Assembly (NCBI RefSeq): GCF_013114835.1
Contig: NZ_JAAVLW010000012.1
Coordinates: forward strand, 79,733-143,732
Source of the DNA: Bradyrhizobium archetypum
GTDB lineage: Bacteria; Pseudomonadota; Alphaproteobacteria; Rhizobiales; Xanthobacteraceae
DNA length: 64,000 nt
Direction of reading: 5' to 3'
The notes under the pieces are model-generated. The model made no database searches, was not told the DNA's origin, and saw only the letters and a program-made list of their open reading frames with translations. This document shows positions 44,369 through 53,318 of this stretch, one piece after another. How positions within the stretch are numbered: the first letter of the stretch is position 1; the number at the start of each line of letters is the position of its first letter. The position numbers and the translations under genes were made by a program.

Positions 44369-46393
44369 GTGAAGCCATCTCCACAGACGATCGTGATCGG
44401 TGACTACACCGTGGACTTGTCACGCGAACTGCTGACCGACGTCCGCGGAGAGGCTGTCCCGCTGCGACCACGGGCTTGGCAGGTGCTTAAGCTTCTCGCA
44501 CTCCGTGCCGGCTGTCTGGTCAGCAAGGACGAACTCTTGCAGCAGGTCTGGGCCGGCTCCGTGGTCACCGAGGACTCGCTTGTTCAGGCAATCGGTGACG
44601 TCCGCCGCGCGCTCGGGAAATTCGGTCGGACGGCGCTGCGGACTCTTCCGCGCCGTGGCTACATGCTGGTCGGCGCTACTGATGCCGATGCCCAGCGATG
44701 TCCGGCGGAGACAAGCTCCGTCCTGCTGGGCGATCGCCTGCGTACCGAAGCCCTACGACGTTTCGTCGGACGAGACGCCGAACTTGGCCATCTTCGAAGC
44801 GCAATTTCACCGGATCAGCCGCGCACGCCGCTGTACTTCATTCATGGACCGGGCGGTATCGGCAAGACTACATTGTTGGAGCGCCTGCGCGCCGAGGCGG
44901 TGGCGTGCGGCATCGGATTTATCATGATTGACGCCGCGGGTATCCCGCCGAGACACGACGCAGTCATCGCCGCAGTTACAAACACGTTTGAACCGGATGG
45001 CACGGCTCGCGGGCTCGAGGCACTTGCTTCAGGCCGACTGGCATCCGACCGCAACGTGCTGGTGATTGATTCGTTTGAACACCTCGAGCCTATCAGCAGC
45101 TGGATGCGCGATACGCTGCTCCCAAGCTTGCCTTTGCAAATGACGGTGGTGCTGGCCGGACGTCAACCGCCGGACTCCCGTTGGACTGCGCATCCCTTGT
45201 GGTGCACAGGAATGCATTGCATCAGTCTGGATTCACTTTCCCGCACCGAATCCGCGCGTCTGTTGACGGCCTACGATGTTGCCGAGGGCTCCCATGCGGC
45301 GATCCTTGACCTCTGCCATGGACATCCACTGGCCCTTGTTATGCTTGCCGCCGAAGTGCGGCGCGCGGATCGTGTCCCGCAGGGATTGGGGCCGGATCTT
45401 GTGAGCGAACTGACCCGCCGTTGCGTCGCCCAAGCCCCTACCCCGCTGCACCGGGCAGCGCTCGAGGCCTGTGCGCAAGCGCTGACGACGTCGGTGGCGT
45501 TGCTCTCGGACGTAGTTGATGCGGCAAACGCTACGATATTGTTCGAGTGGCTGGCTGCGCAGAACTACGTGAGGGCGAGCCCGCACGGGCTTCAACCGCA
45601 CGAGCTGGTGCGGGTGGCAATCGATGAAGAGCTGCGTTGGCGAGATGCTCAAGGTTGGCGAGCGCTTCAACACGCGATCAATCGGCATCTGATTCGGCGA
45701 CTTCAGGAGGGTAAGGATATTTCGCGCACCGCAGTCGAACTGCAGTTCCTTGGTCGCCATTCGCCGCTGATGCAGCGCTACTTCGATTATTCCGCACTGG
45801 GTAAGATGACTGTCGGCTCAGCGACGGAGGCTGACGCGAGTGGCATCGCGCGCTTGCGTGATGCCGCTCTGCCACCCGCCGAACGCGTGTTATTCGATCA
45901 TTGGCGCGGACACAGCGCGACGCGCACGCTGGTGGCGCGCCACCGTGACGGTGAGGTGTGTGGTGTGACCCTGGTTCTGCAGCTGGACCAGCTGGACGAC
46001 CGCAGTGCGGCGGTCGATCCGGTGGTGAATGCAGTGCGGGGAGCGCTGGGCGAAGCACTTCACGACCCGGAAGAAGCAAGAACATCGTTGATGTCCAGAT
46101 TCACGATACCCGAAGGCGAGAGGCGCGCACTGAACCCCGCGATGAATGCGTTGCAGATGTGCCACTCCACGCTTTGGGCCACCGAACCTAATTTAAGGTT
46201 CTATGTGGTGGTTTCGGTCCACCCGGACCATTTTGCGCCTCTCCTTGAAGGTACCGGATTCCAGCGCCTGTCTGGCTGCGATCTGGTCATTGATGGCCTT
46301 CCAATCGGTTGCTTCGTGCATAATTGGCAAACTGAGCCTTGGCTGGATTGGCGCGATCGCATGCTTGATATGCCGCCTTCGTCTCATCGGTAA
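44369..46393 (+). CDS. Winged-helix transcriptional regulator with P-loop ATPase and GNAT-like C-terminus
   Basis: A 674-residue one-component regulator. Residues 1-105 are an OmpR-type winged helix (PLRPRAWQVLKLLALRAGCL, VSKDELLQQVWAGSVVTEDS, RTLPRRGYMLVG). A P-loop NTPase follows (FIHGPGGIGKTTLLERL from about residue 157; VLVIDSFEHLEPISSW as Walker B), then a helical part. The last 150 residues (SATEADASGIARLRDAALPP to FAPLLEGTGFQRLSG) look like a GNAT fold. The GTG at 44369 is eight bases from GGGGA; a TTG at 44366 is possible. Divergent from the ABC gene. Confidence 0.85.
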   Translation: MKPSPQTIVIGDYTVDLSRELLTDVRGEAVPLRPRAWQVLKLLALRAGCLVSKDELLQQVWAGSVVTEDSLVQAIGDVRRALGKFGRTALRTLPRRGYMLVGATDADAQRCPAETSSVLLGDRLRTEALRRFVGRDAELGHLRSAISPDQPRTPLYFIHGPGGIGKTTLLERLRAEAVACGIGFIMIDAAGIPPRHDAVIAAVTNTFEPDGTARGLEALASGRLASDRNVLVIDSFEHLEPISSWMRDTLLPSLPLQMTVVLAGRQPPDSRWTAHPLWCTGMHCISLDSLSRTESARLLTAYDVAEGSHAAILDLCHGHPLALVMLAAEVRRADRVPQGLGPDLVSELTRRCVAQAPTPLHRAALEACAQALTTSVALLSDVVDAANATILFEWLAAQNYVRASPHGLQPHELVRVAIDEELRWRDAQGWRALQHAINRHLIRRLQEGKDISRTAVELQFLGRHSPLMQRYFDYSALGKMTVGSATEADASGIARLRDAALPPAERVLFDHWRGHSATRTLVARHRDGEVCGVTLVLQLDQLDDRSAAVDPVVNAVRGALGEALHDPEEARTSLMSRFTIPEGERRALNPAMNALQMCHSTLWATEPNLRFYVVVSVHPDHFAPLLEGTGFQRLSGCDLVIDGLPIGCFVHNWQTEPWLDWRDRMLDMPPSSHR

Positions 46394-46537
46394 GAAACGA
46401 GGAGACAGGCGCCGGCGACAGAATGCGGCTTTTGGCCTCGATCCAGACTACGGGATGTTCAATTTCGCGCCGGGTTTTGCAGAACCACGGGACATCAGGA
46501 CGCACCTGATCCGAACGCGCTCTTACGAGTACACAGG

Positions 46538-47323
46538 CTAACTGCCGCTGAACGAATTATACCCCTGGTCTTCCCAGAAGCCGCCCTTGTAGTCGTTGGT
46601 GACTTCCATCGAGATCACGTATTTTGGATTCTTGAAGCCGAGCTTGGTCGGCACTCTGATCTTCATCGGGAATCCATAGGCGCGCGGCAGGATCTCGTCG
46701 CCGAACTTGAACGTCATCTGGGTCTGCGCATGCAGCGCGGTCGGCATGTCGAGCGGCGAGTTATAGCCGTCCTTGTCGGCACACTGGAACCAGACATATT
46801 TGGCGCGCGTATCGGCGCCGATCAGTTTCAGGAAATCGCGCAGCGGCGTGCCGGTCCAGCTTCCGATCGCGCTCCAGCCTTCGACGCAGATATGACGGGT
46901 GACCTGCTTGACCTGCGGCAATTGATACAGCTCGTCCAGGGTCCAGGACTTCTTGTTCTCGACCAGACCGCGCACTTCCAGTTTCCAGGTCTTGCCGTCG
47001 ACCTCGGGCGCCTCGTCGAGATCATAATAGGCGTTGAACGGGAACGGCTTGGTGATGGCGCTTTCCGGGAAGGTCGGCGCCATTGCGTTGGGATTGAAGA
47101 TCAGCGCCTGCACGCCGTCATTGAATTTCGACACCTGCTTCAACATCTCCTCGGCGGAGAAGCTGTCGGTCACGTCGCAGCCGGTCAGCAGCGTCAGCGC
47201 GCCGAGGCTGGCGCCGCCGGTGATGAAGCGCCGGCGCGTCAGGTCCGGCATGGTCTTGATCGCGTCACGGACGAGAAGGGTCTTGTCGACCCCGGGAATC
47301 AGAAGCTTGCGCATGCGGGCCAT
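46538..47323 (-). CDS. Molybdopterin-dependent oxidoreductase, sulfite oxidase/MsrP-like
   Basis: A 261-residue exported molybdoenzyme. A twin-arginine signal (LTRRRFITGGASLGALTLLT) ends at a Cys (TGCDVT), so it may be a lipoprotein. The molybdenum-ligating Cys lies in RHICVEGWSAIGSW, followed by GTPLRDFLKLIGADTRAKYV and PMKIRVPTKLGFKNPKYV. The ATG at 47323 is seven bases from GGGGAG. It is 16 bases after the cytochrome b gene, a two-gene unit analogous to MsrPQ. Its last 329 bases are duplicated at 40436-40764. Confidence 0.93.
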   Translation of the reverse strand: MARMRKLLIPGVDKTLLVRDAIKTMPDLTRRRFITGGASLGALTLLTGCDVTDSFSAEEMLKQVSKFNDGVQALIFNPNAMAPTFPESAITKPFPFNAYYDLDEAPEVDGKTWKLEVRGLVENKKSWTLDELYQLPQVKQVTRHICVEGWSAIGSWTGTPLRDFLKLIGADTRAKYVWFQCADKDGYNSPLDMPTALHAQTQMTFKFGDEILPRAYGFPMKIRVPTKLGFKNPKYVISMEVTNDYKGGFWEDQGYNSFSGS

Positions 47324-47339
47324 GATCATTCTCCCCGGA

Positions 47340-47969
47340 TTAGCGGCCGATGATCATGGCGCGCAGGCTCTTCGGCACCAGAAGCGCCAGCGCGACGTGA
47401 ACCACCATGAAGGCGACGATCGCCGCCATGCAGAAGAAATGGACGTAACGGGCGCCCTCATAGCCGCCGAACAACGCCGCCAGGTATTGCAGTTGCACCG
47501 GCTTCCAGATTGCGAGCCCCGACAGCACGATGAGGATGCCAACGACGATGATGCCGGCGTAGAGCAGCTTCTGCACGTAATTGTATTTGCTGAGGTCGTC
47601 GTGCGACAGCTTGCCGGTGAGCGCCGCCTTGGTATCCGAAATCACGCCCTCCGGCGTGATCGGCAGCAGCTTCCTGCGGAAGCGGCCGGTGACAAAGCCC
47701 AGAACCAGGTAGATCAGGCCGTTGACCATCAGCAGCCACATCGCGGCGAAATGCCAGAGCAGCCCTCCGGCGAGCCAGCCGCCCAGCGTGATCGAACGGG
47801 GGAATGTGAAGCCGAACAGCGGGGAGGCATTGTAGATCTGCCATCCCGACATGATCATCAGGACCATCGCGACGGCGTTGGTCCAGTGCAGCGCCCGCAC
47901 CCAGGCCGGCTGAATGACTTTTGGTTTGGTAGACACCGCCTGCTCGTCGCTGACTGTTACGGCCGACAT
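47340..47969 (-). CDS. Cytochrome b/b6-type membrane protein, partner of the molybdoenzyme
   Basis: A 209-residue di-heme cytochrome b561-like protein with about five membrane segments. Histidines in likely heme-ligating places are in WVRALHWTNAVAMVLMIMSG, LLWHFAAMWLLMV and RYVHFFCMAAIVAFMVVHVA. It would pass quinol electrons to, or accept them from, the periplasmic molybdoenzyme encoded just downstream. It is not the MsrQ (YedZ) family, so the pair is a variant system. Confidence 0.9.
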   Translation of the reverse strand: MSAVTVSDEQAVSTKPKVIQPAWVRALHWTNAVAMVLMIMSGWQIYNASPLFGFTFPRSITLGGWLAGGLLWHFAAMWLLMVNGLIYLVLGFVTGRFRRKLLPITPEGVISDTKAALTGKLSHDDLSKYNYVQKLLYAGIIVVGILIVLSGLAIWKPVQLQYLAALFGGYEGARYVHFFCMAAIVAFMVVHVALALLVPKSLRAMIIGR

Positions 47970-48074
47970 GGCTATTCCCCGCTTGAAAATTCGCTATCGA
48001 TTATACGCTTGGAACCGGCTTTCCGTTACTGCCGAGACGCTATCAGATCGATGCCTGGTGCGTATCGGGTTTCA

Positions 48075-48105
48075 CAAAAAAGCGAGCCGGGCTGCCCCGG
48101 CTCGC
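48075..48105 (-). terminator. Rho-independent terminator after the fasciclin gene
   Basis: On the minus strand GGCGAGCCGGGG-CAG-CCCGGCTCGC is followed by TTTTTTGTG. It lies 46 bases after the fasciclin stop and separates it from the cytochrome b gene. Confidence 0.88.
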
Positions 48106-48150
48106 CAATCCACACGCCCTGTTGGGACCAGATCAAGGGCGCGCGGAATT

Positions 48151-48705
48151 TCAGGACGCCGGCATCAGCACGGTGTCGACCACATGGATCACGCCGTTCG
48201 ACTGGTTGACGTTCGAGATCGTGACCATCGAGGTTCCGCCCTTGGCGTCGACGATCCAGACCTTGCCGTCCTGGAGCTTGACCGAGAGCTGTTCGCCTTC
48301 GGCGGTCTTGAGCTTCATGCCGTCCTTCAGGTCGGACGCGGCGAGCTTGCCCGGCACGACATGGTAGGTGAGGATCTTGGTCAGGGTCGCCTTGTTCTCA
48401 GGCTTCACCAGCGTCTCGACCGTGCCGGCCGGCAGCTTGCTGAAGGCGGTGTTGGTCGGCGCGAACACTGTGAACGGGCCCTTGCCCTCCAGCGTTTCGA
48501 CCAGGCCGGCGGCCTTCACCGCGGCTACCAGCGTGGTGTGGTCCTTCGAGTTGACGGCGTTCTGGATGATGTTCTTGGAGGGGAACATCGCGGCGCCGCC
48601 GACCATCACGGTCTTTTCCTCCGCGCTCGCAGGCGCGGTGATGGTGGCGGTGAAAGCCAGCGCGCTGAACATTGCGGCGGACAGCAGTGCAATACGTTTG
48701 GACAT
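48151..48705 (-). CDS. Fasciclin domain-containing secreted protein
   Basis: A 184-residue protein: signal peptide (1-28, ending PASA) and one fasciclin (FAS1) domain with the conserved blocks GKGPFTVFAPTNTAFSKLP, LTKILTYHVVPGKLAASDL and NGVIHVVDTVLMP. FAS1 proteins act in adhesion or are redox-partner-associated; in rhizobia such genes are often near cytochrome b/molybdoenzyme pairs, as here. It has its own terminator, so it is transcribed apart from the pair. Confidence 0.92.
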   Translation of the reverse strand: MSKRIALLSAAMFSALAFTATITAPASAEEKTVMVGGAAMFPSKNIIQNAVNSKDHTTLVAAVKAAGLVETLEGKGPFTVFAPTNTAFSKLPAGTVETLVKPENKATLTKILTYHVVPGKLAASDLKDGMKLKTAEGEQLSVKLQDGKVWIVDAKGGTSMVTISNVNQSNGVIHVVDTVLMPAS

Positions 48706-48892
48706 GGAATCTTCTCCCGAGGATTACGATGGCCGGCGGGTCATCCGCCGGTGACGAAAACAACGGCGCTGGTCGGTGGACCGGTTGATTGCGTCGTCGT
48801 CGGCCCGAGCTACGGGAGGTTTTTGGGCCGGTTTCGGCGAATAATTTATCGTGATGCTTGAAACTTTTGAGGACGCGATCCGTGCGGCGGCG

Positions 48893-48974
48893 TCATTGCG
48901 AGCGCAGCGAAGCAATCCATCGCGCGGCATACCGGATAGATGGATTGCTTCGTCGCTGGCGCTCCTCGCAATGA
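48893..48974. repeat. Inverted-repeat element, TCATTGCGAGCGCAGCGAAG type
   Basis: TCATTGCGAGCGCAGCGAAG with CAATCCATC pairs with GATGGATTGCTTCGTCGC, GCTCCTCGCAATGA. Same family as 15425-15498. It lies between the fasciclin and SDR genes, 290 bases with no other feature. Confidence 0.85.
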
Positions 48975-48995
48975 CGAAGCAAGGCGTTGCCGGGA

Positions 48996-49757
48996 TTAAT
49001 CCCTGTTCGCCGGCGTCTGGATGAAGCCGCGATTATGCGTCGGGCTGATCAGGATCTCGTTGACGCACACGCGAGGCGGCAGGCTGGCGACGAAGGCGAT
49101 GGTGCGGCCGCAATCCTCCGGCTGCAGCATTTTCGCCTGCTCCTCCTCCGACGGCACGACGGGGCGCGACTTCAGGATCGGCGTTGCGACCTCGCCGGGC
49201 GAGAGGCAGCAGGCGCGCAAGCCGTTGACGCACTCATCCATGTTGAAGGAATGGGTCAGCGCTAGCACGGCGTGCTTCGTCGTGGTGTAGGCCGGGCCCG
49301 GCATTTTCGAGACGTGACGGCCGGCCCAGGACGCGACGTTGATGATGCAGCCGTCCTTCTGCTTGCGCATCGCCGGCAGCACCGCCCGCATGCAGTAGAG
49401 CACGCCGTTCAGATTGACATCGACGACCTTGTCCCAGCCCTCCAGTTCCATGTCGGCCCAGCTTCGCTTCGGCACATTGATGCCGGCACTGTTGACGAGA
49501 AGGTCAATCCGGCCGTGTCTGGCGAGAATCTGGTCGGCCGCCTTGTGCACGTCGGCCTTGCTGCTGACGTCGAGCGCGATCGCCTCGGCCTTGCCGCCTT
49601 TTTTGGTGATATCGGCCACGACCTTGTCGAGGGCGTCCTGCCGCCGTCCCGAAACCACCACGGTCCAGCCGTCCGCGGCCAGGAATTCCGCGCCCGATGC
49701 GCCGATTCCGCTGCCACCCCCAGTTACCCAGGCCACGCGTTTCCCGCTATTTGTCAT
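48996..49757 (-). CDS. SDR family oxidoreductase
   Basis: A 253-residue short-chain dehydrogenase. It has the NAD(P) motif VTGGGSGIGASGAEFLAA, the NAG motif LVNSAGINVPKR and the catalytic Ser, Tyr, Lys in INVASWAGRHV and PAYTTTKHAVLAL. SGRRQDALDK after strand 2 suggests NADP preference. Divergent from matB (87 bases between starts). The substrate is unknown. Confidence 0.92.
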   Translation of the reverse strand: MTNSGKRVAWVTGGGSGIGASGAEFLAADGWTVVVSGRRQDALDKVVADITKKGGKAEAIALDVSSKADVHKAADQILARHGRIDLLVNSAGINVPKRSWADMELEGWDKVVDVNLNGVLYCMRAVLPAMRKQKDGCIINVASWAGRHVSKMPGPAYTTTKHAVLALTHSFNMDECVNGLRACCLSPGEVATPILKSRPVVPSEEEQAKMLQPEDCGRTIAFVASLPPRVCVNEILISPTHNRGFIQTPANRD

Positions 49758-49844
49758 GCAAACCGTCTCCGTTGCTTTTTGAAGGGCGTTCTTGCTATTC
49801 CAGCCGGCGAAATTCCCGGCCAGCGCCCTCTTAGGGAAGTTTGC

Positions 49845-51371
49845 ATGAACCCGACCGCCAACGCCAACCTGTTTTCCCGCCTGTTCGACACGCTGGACGA
49901 TCCGAACCGGCTCGCGATCGAAATGCTCGATGGCACGCGCATCAGCTATGGCGACCTGATCGCCCGCGCGGGCCAGATGGCAAACGTGCTAATATCGCGC
50001 GGCGTCAAGCCCGGCCACCGCGTCGCGGCGCAGACCGAGAAATCGGTGCCGGCGCTGATCCTCTATCTCGCGACCGTACGTGCCGGTGCGGTCTATCTGC
50101 CGCTCAACACCGCCTATACGCTCAACGAGCTCGACTACTTCATCTCGGACGCCGAGCCTTCGTTGGTCGTCTGCGATCCTTCGAAGGCGGAAGGCATCGG
50201 CGCGATCGCGGCGAAGGTGAAAGCCAGGGTCGAAACCCTTGGTGCCGACGGCAACGGGTCGCTGACGGATGCCGCTGCGAAGGCCGACGCGACATTCGCG
50301 ACCGTCTCCCGCACCGATGATGACCTCGCCGCCATCCTCTACACGTCAGGCACCACCGGGCGCTCCAAAGGCGCGATGCTGACGCACAATAATCTCGCGT
50401 CAAACTCCTACAGCCTGGTCGATTACTGGCGCTTCACCGACAAGGACGTGCTGATCCACGCGCTGCCGATCTATCATACCCACGGCCTGTTCGTGGCGAG
50501 CAACGTGACGCTGTTCGCCCGCGCCTCGATGATCTTCCTGCCGAAATTCGATCCGGACCTGATCATCAAGCTGATGGCGCGCGCCACCGTGCTGATGGGC
50601 GTGCCGACCTTCTACACGCGGCTCTTGCAAAACCCCGCGCTGTCGAAGCAATCGACCAGCCACATGCGGCTGTTCATCTCGGGCTCCGCGCCGCTGCTTG
50701 CTGACACCCACCGCGAATGGTCCGCGCGCACCGGCCACGCCGTGCTGGAACGCTACGGCATGACCGAAACCAACATGAATACGTCAAACCCCTATGACGG
50801 CGAGCGCGTGCCCGGCGCGGTCGGCCATCCCCTGCCCGGCGTCTCCGTCCGCGTCACCGATCCCGAGACCGGCAACGAGCTTGCGCGCAACGAAATCGGC
50901 ATGATCGAGGTGAAGGGCCCGAACGTCTTCAAGGGCTACTGGCGGATGCCGGAGAAGACAAAATCCGAATTCCGCGACGACGGCTTCTTCATCACCGGCG
51001 ATCTCGGCAAGATCGACGACAAGGGCTATGTGCACATCCTCGGCCGCGGCAAGGATCTCGTGATCTCCGGCGGCTTCAACGTCTACCCGAAGGAAATCGA
51101 AAGCGAGATCGACGCCATGCCGGGCGTGATCGAATCCGCCGTGATCGGCGTGCCGCATGCCGATTTCGGCGAAGGCGTCACCGCGGTCCTGGTCTGCAAC
51201 AAGGGCGCCGAGGTCACGGAGGCGGGCGTGCTGAAGGCGCTTGAGGGGAGGCTCGCCAAGTTCAAGATGCCCAAGCGCGTGTTCGTGGTCGACGAACTGC
51301 CGCGCAACGCCATGGGCAAGGTGCAGAAGAATATTTTGCGGGATAGGTACGCGAAGATTTACACGAAGTAG
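49845..51371 (+). CDS. matB: Malonyl-CoA synthetase MatB
   Basis: Joins malonate and CoA with ATP, giving malonyl-CoA. The 508 residues are close to the structurally known Rhodopseudomonas palustris MatB: NLFSRLFDTLDDPNRLAIE, the AMP-binding loop ILYTSGTTGRSKGAMLTHNN (TSGTTG from residue 167), LPIYHTHGLFVASNVTLFAR and the C-terminal RNAMGKVQKNILRD with the catalytic Lys. The ATG at 49845 is chosen within a longer open frame. No malonate decarboxylase is adjacent; the SDR and permease neighbours may or may not be linked. Confidence 0.95.
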   Translation: MNPTANANLFSRLFDTLDDPNRLAIEMLDGTRISYGDLIARAGQMANVLISRGVKPGHRVAAQTEKSVPALILYLATVRAGAVYLPLNTAYTLNELDYFISDAEPSLVVCDPSKAEGIGAIAAKVKARVETLGADGNGSLTDAAAKADATFATVSRTDDDLAAILYTSGTTGRSKGAMLTHNNLASNSYSLVDYWRFTDKDVLIHALPIYHTHGLFVASNVTLFARASMIFLPKFDPDLIIKLMARATVLMGVPTFYTRLLQNPALSKQSTSHMRLFISGSAPLLADTHREWSARTGHAVLERYGMTETNMNTSNPYDGERVPGAVGHPLPGVSVRVTDPETGNELARNEIGMIEVKGPNVFKGYWRMPEKTKSEFRDDGFFITGDLGKIDDKGYVHILGRGKDLVISGGFNVYPKEIESEIDAMPGVIESAVIGVPHADFGEGVTAVLVCNKGAEVTEAGVLKALEGRLAKFKMPKRVFVVDELPRNAMGKVQKNILRDRYAKIYTK

Positions 51372-51388
51372 TTCGATGTCGTCCCTGC

Positions 51389-52240
51389 CTACACCAAGCT
51401 GACCACAAACCGCCCGCCGACGATGAACAGATACGTGCCGAACGCCATTTCCAGCGCGCGTTTCGACAGCGCATGCGCCAGCTTCACCCCGAGCGGCGCC
51501 GTAACAAGGGTGGTCGGCATCACCAATAGCGCACCGATCAGCGACACGTAACCGATCGAGAATGGCACCTGCAGCGCGGCGACGTCGGGAAAGCGCGCCG
51601 CCGCCGGCCAGCCGGCATAGACATAGCCAAACGCGCCGGGGATCGAGATCAATACCGCCAGCGCCGATGAGGTCGCAACCGCCTGGTGGATCGGCCGGCC
51701 GTAGAACGTCATCAGCAAATTCGCGAACAGGCCGCCGCCGACGCCCATCAGCGTCGACAATAGCCCGATAAAGAAGCCGTAGACGCGCATCAGAAAGCCC
51801 TTCGGCACTTCGTCACCGAACTTCCAGCTGTCGCGCGCGAACAGCAGCCGGGCGGCGGCCGACCATGCGACCATCACGAACACGATCTTGAACAGGCGCT
51901 CCGGGGCGAAGCGCGCGGTGACGCTGCCGGCGATCACGCCGAGCACGACCGGCAGCCACCAGCGCCTGAGAATGCCCATGTCGACGGCGCCCCTGTTGTA
52001 ATGGGCGCGAAACGAGGCGAGCGACGTCGGAATGATGATCGCCAGCGAAGTGCCGATGCAGAGCGGCATCCGCACCTCCAGCGGTACGCCGGCGAGCCGG
52101 AAGCATTCATAGAACACCGGCACCAGGATGGCGCCGCCGCCGATGCCGAACAATCCGGCGAGAAAGCCCGCCAGCGCCCCCACTACGATCAGCAGCAGGG
52201 CGAGTTCGATGAGCTCCTTTGTATCGAGGCCGGCGATCAT
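51389..52240 (-). CDS. Sulfite exporter TauE/SafE family permease
   Basis: A 283-residue integral membrane protein with about eight hydrophobic segments. AGFLAGLFGIGGGAILVPVF and STLMGVGGGLFANLLMTFYG are the paired TauE/SafE motifs. The family exports organic or inorganic sulfur anions or small acids. It converges with matB and is divergent from the LysR gene, which may regulate it. Confidence 0.9.
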   Translation of the reverse strand: MIAGLDTKELIELALLLIVVGALAGFLAGLFGIGGGAILVPVFYECFRLAGVPLEVRMPLCIGTSLAIIIPTSLASFRAHYNRGAVDMGILRRWWLPVVLGVIAGSVTARFAPERLFKIVFVMVAWSAAARLLFARDSWKFGDEVPKGFLMRVYGFFIGLLSTLMGVGGGLFANLLMTFYGRPIHQAVATSSALAVLISIPGAFGYVYAGWPAAARFPDVAALQVPFSIGYVSLIGALLVMPTTLVTAPLGVKLAHALSKRALEMAFGTYLFIVGGRFVVSLV

Positions 52241-52394
52241 ATCTTGCGCATCCCACCTTCACAGCCGGCGACCGCCCTGGCTGCACGTCCGCGGGGCGAC
52301 CGTCACGCCGGCCATGCGCGAGACTTATCGGCTTCTGAAATTCGGGAATATCCATTATCTTTTGCAGACACCCTTGCGAACTGCGGAAGGATCG

Positions 52395-53318
52395 ATGGAC
52401 CGATTGTCAGCCATGGCGACCTTTGTCCGGGCAGTGGACACCGGCAGCCTGTCGGCAGCGGCGCGGTCGCTGCCGAGTTCGCTAACGTCGGTCAGCCGGC
52501 AGATCTCGGCGCTGGAGGAGCATTTCGGGACTCGCCTCCTCTTGCGCACCACGCGCCAGCTCGCGCTCACCGATGACGGCCGGGTTCTGTACGAGCGTGC
52601 GAAAGCGATCCTCGGCGAGGTCAAGGAGATCGAGGCGGCGCTATCGCGCGACCGCCACCAGCCGTCGGGACGTATCCGCGTCAGCTCGCCAAGCCTGATG
52701 GGCCGGCTGGTGATCGCGCCCCTGCTCGCGGAATTCCTGCGCCGCCATCCGGCACTATCGGTCGACCTGCTGCTGGTCGATCGCGCCGTCGACATGGTCG
52801 AGGAAGATATCCATCTCGCCATTCGCGTCGGCCGCCTGCGCGATTCGCAACTGGTCGCGCGCAAGCTTGCGGATTTGCGGATGATCGTCTGCGCCTCGCC
52901 CGCCTACGTCGCGGCGCGCGGCGTGCCCGCGACACCAGGCGATCTCGCGCATCATGACTGCCTGGTGTTTTCGGACGCGCCGGGCAGCGCCGAGTGGCGT
53001 TTCGCCGACGATGGCAAAACGGGTCGCAAAATCCGCATATCCGGTCGGCTCTGGATGAATAGCCTGGAGGCCTTGGCTGCCGCCGCCAAGGAAGGCGCCG
53101 GCATCGTGCGCGTCCCCTCATGGCAGGCGGAGGCCGATCTGGCCGCCGGCCGGCTGGTGCGCCTGCTCACCGGGTATGAGCCGGCGCCAACGCCGCTGCA
53201 CCTGATATTTCAGCCGTCGCGGCTGGCTTCTCCGAAGATCCGGGCCTTCACCGATTATCTCGTGGAGCGGTGGCGCGGCATCGATCCGTTCACCGCGCGG
53301 CCGCCCGCCAATGAATAG
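52395..53318 (+). CDS. LysR family transcriptional regulator
   Basis: A 307-residue activator or repressor with an N-terminal winged helix (MDRLSAMATFVRAVDTGSLS then AAARSLPSSLTSVSRQISAL) and a C-terminal effector domain (GRIRVSSPSLMGRLVIAPLL). The ATG at 52395 has GGAAGG four bases upstream; the longer open frame overlaps the divergent permease gene. The usual target of a LysR protein is the divergent gene, here the TauE/SafE permease. Confidence 0.93.
   Translation: MDRLSAMATFVRAVDTGSLSAAARSLPSSLTSVSRQISALEEHFGTRLLLRTTRQLALTDDGRVLYERAKAILGEVKEIEAALSRDRHQPSGRIRVSSPSLMGRLVIAPLLAEFLRRHPALSVDLLLVDRAVDMVEEDIHLAIRVGRLRDSQLVARKLADLRMIVCASPAYVAARGVPATPGDLAHHDCLVFSDAPGSAEWRFADDGKTGRKIRISGRLWMNSLEALAAAAKEGAGIVRVPSWQAEADLAAGRLVRLLTGYEPAPTPLHLIFQPSRLASPKIRAFTDYLVERWRGIDPFTARPPANE

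Noticed and set aside
40436..46866. Site-specific integrative element with an integrase
   Set aside because: No integrase, transposase or tRNA target is present, and 329-base repeats are far longer than usual attachment sites; homologous recombination explains the layout better.
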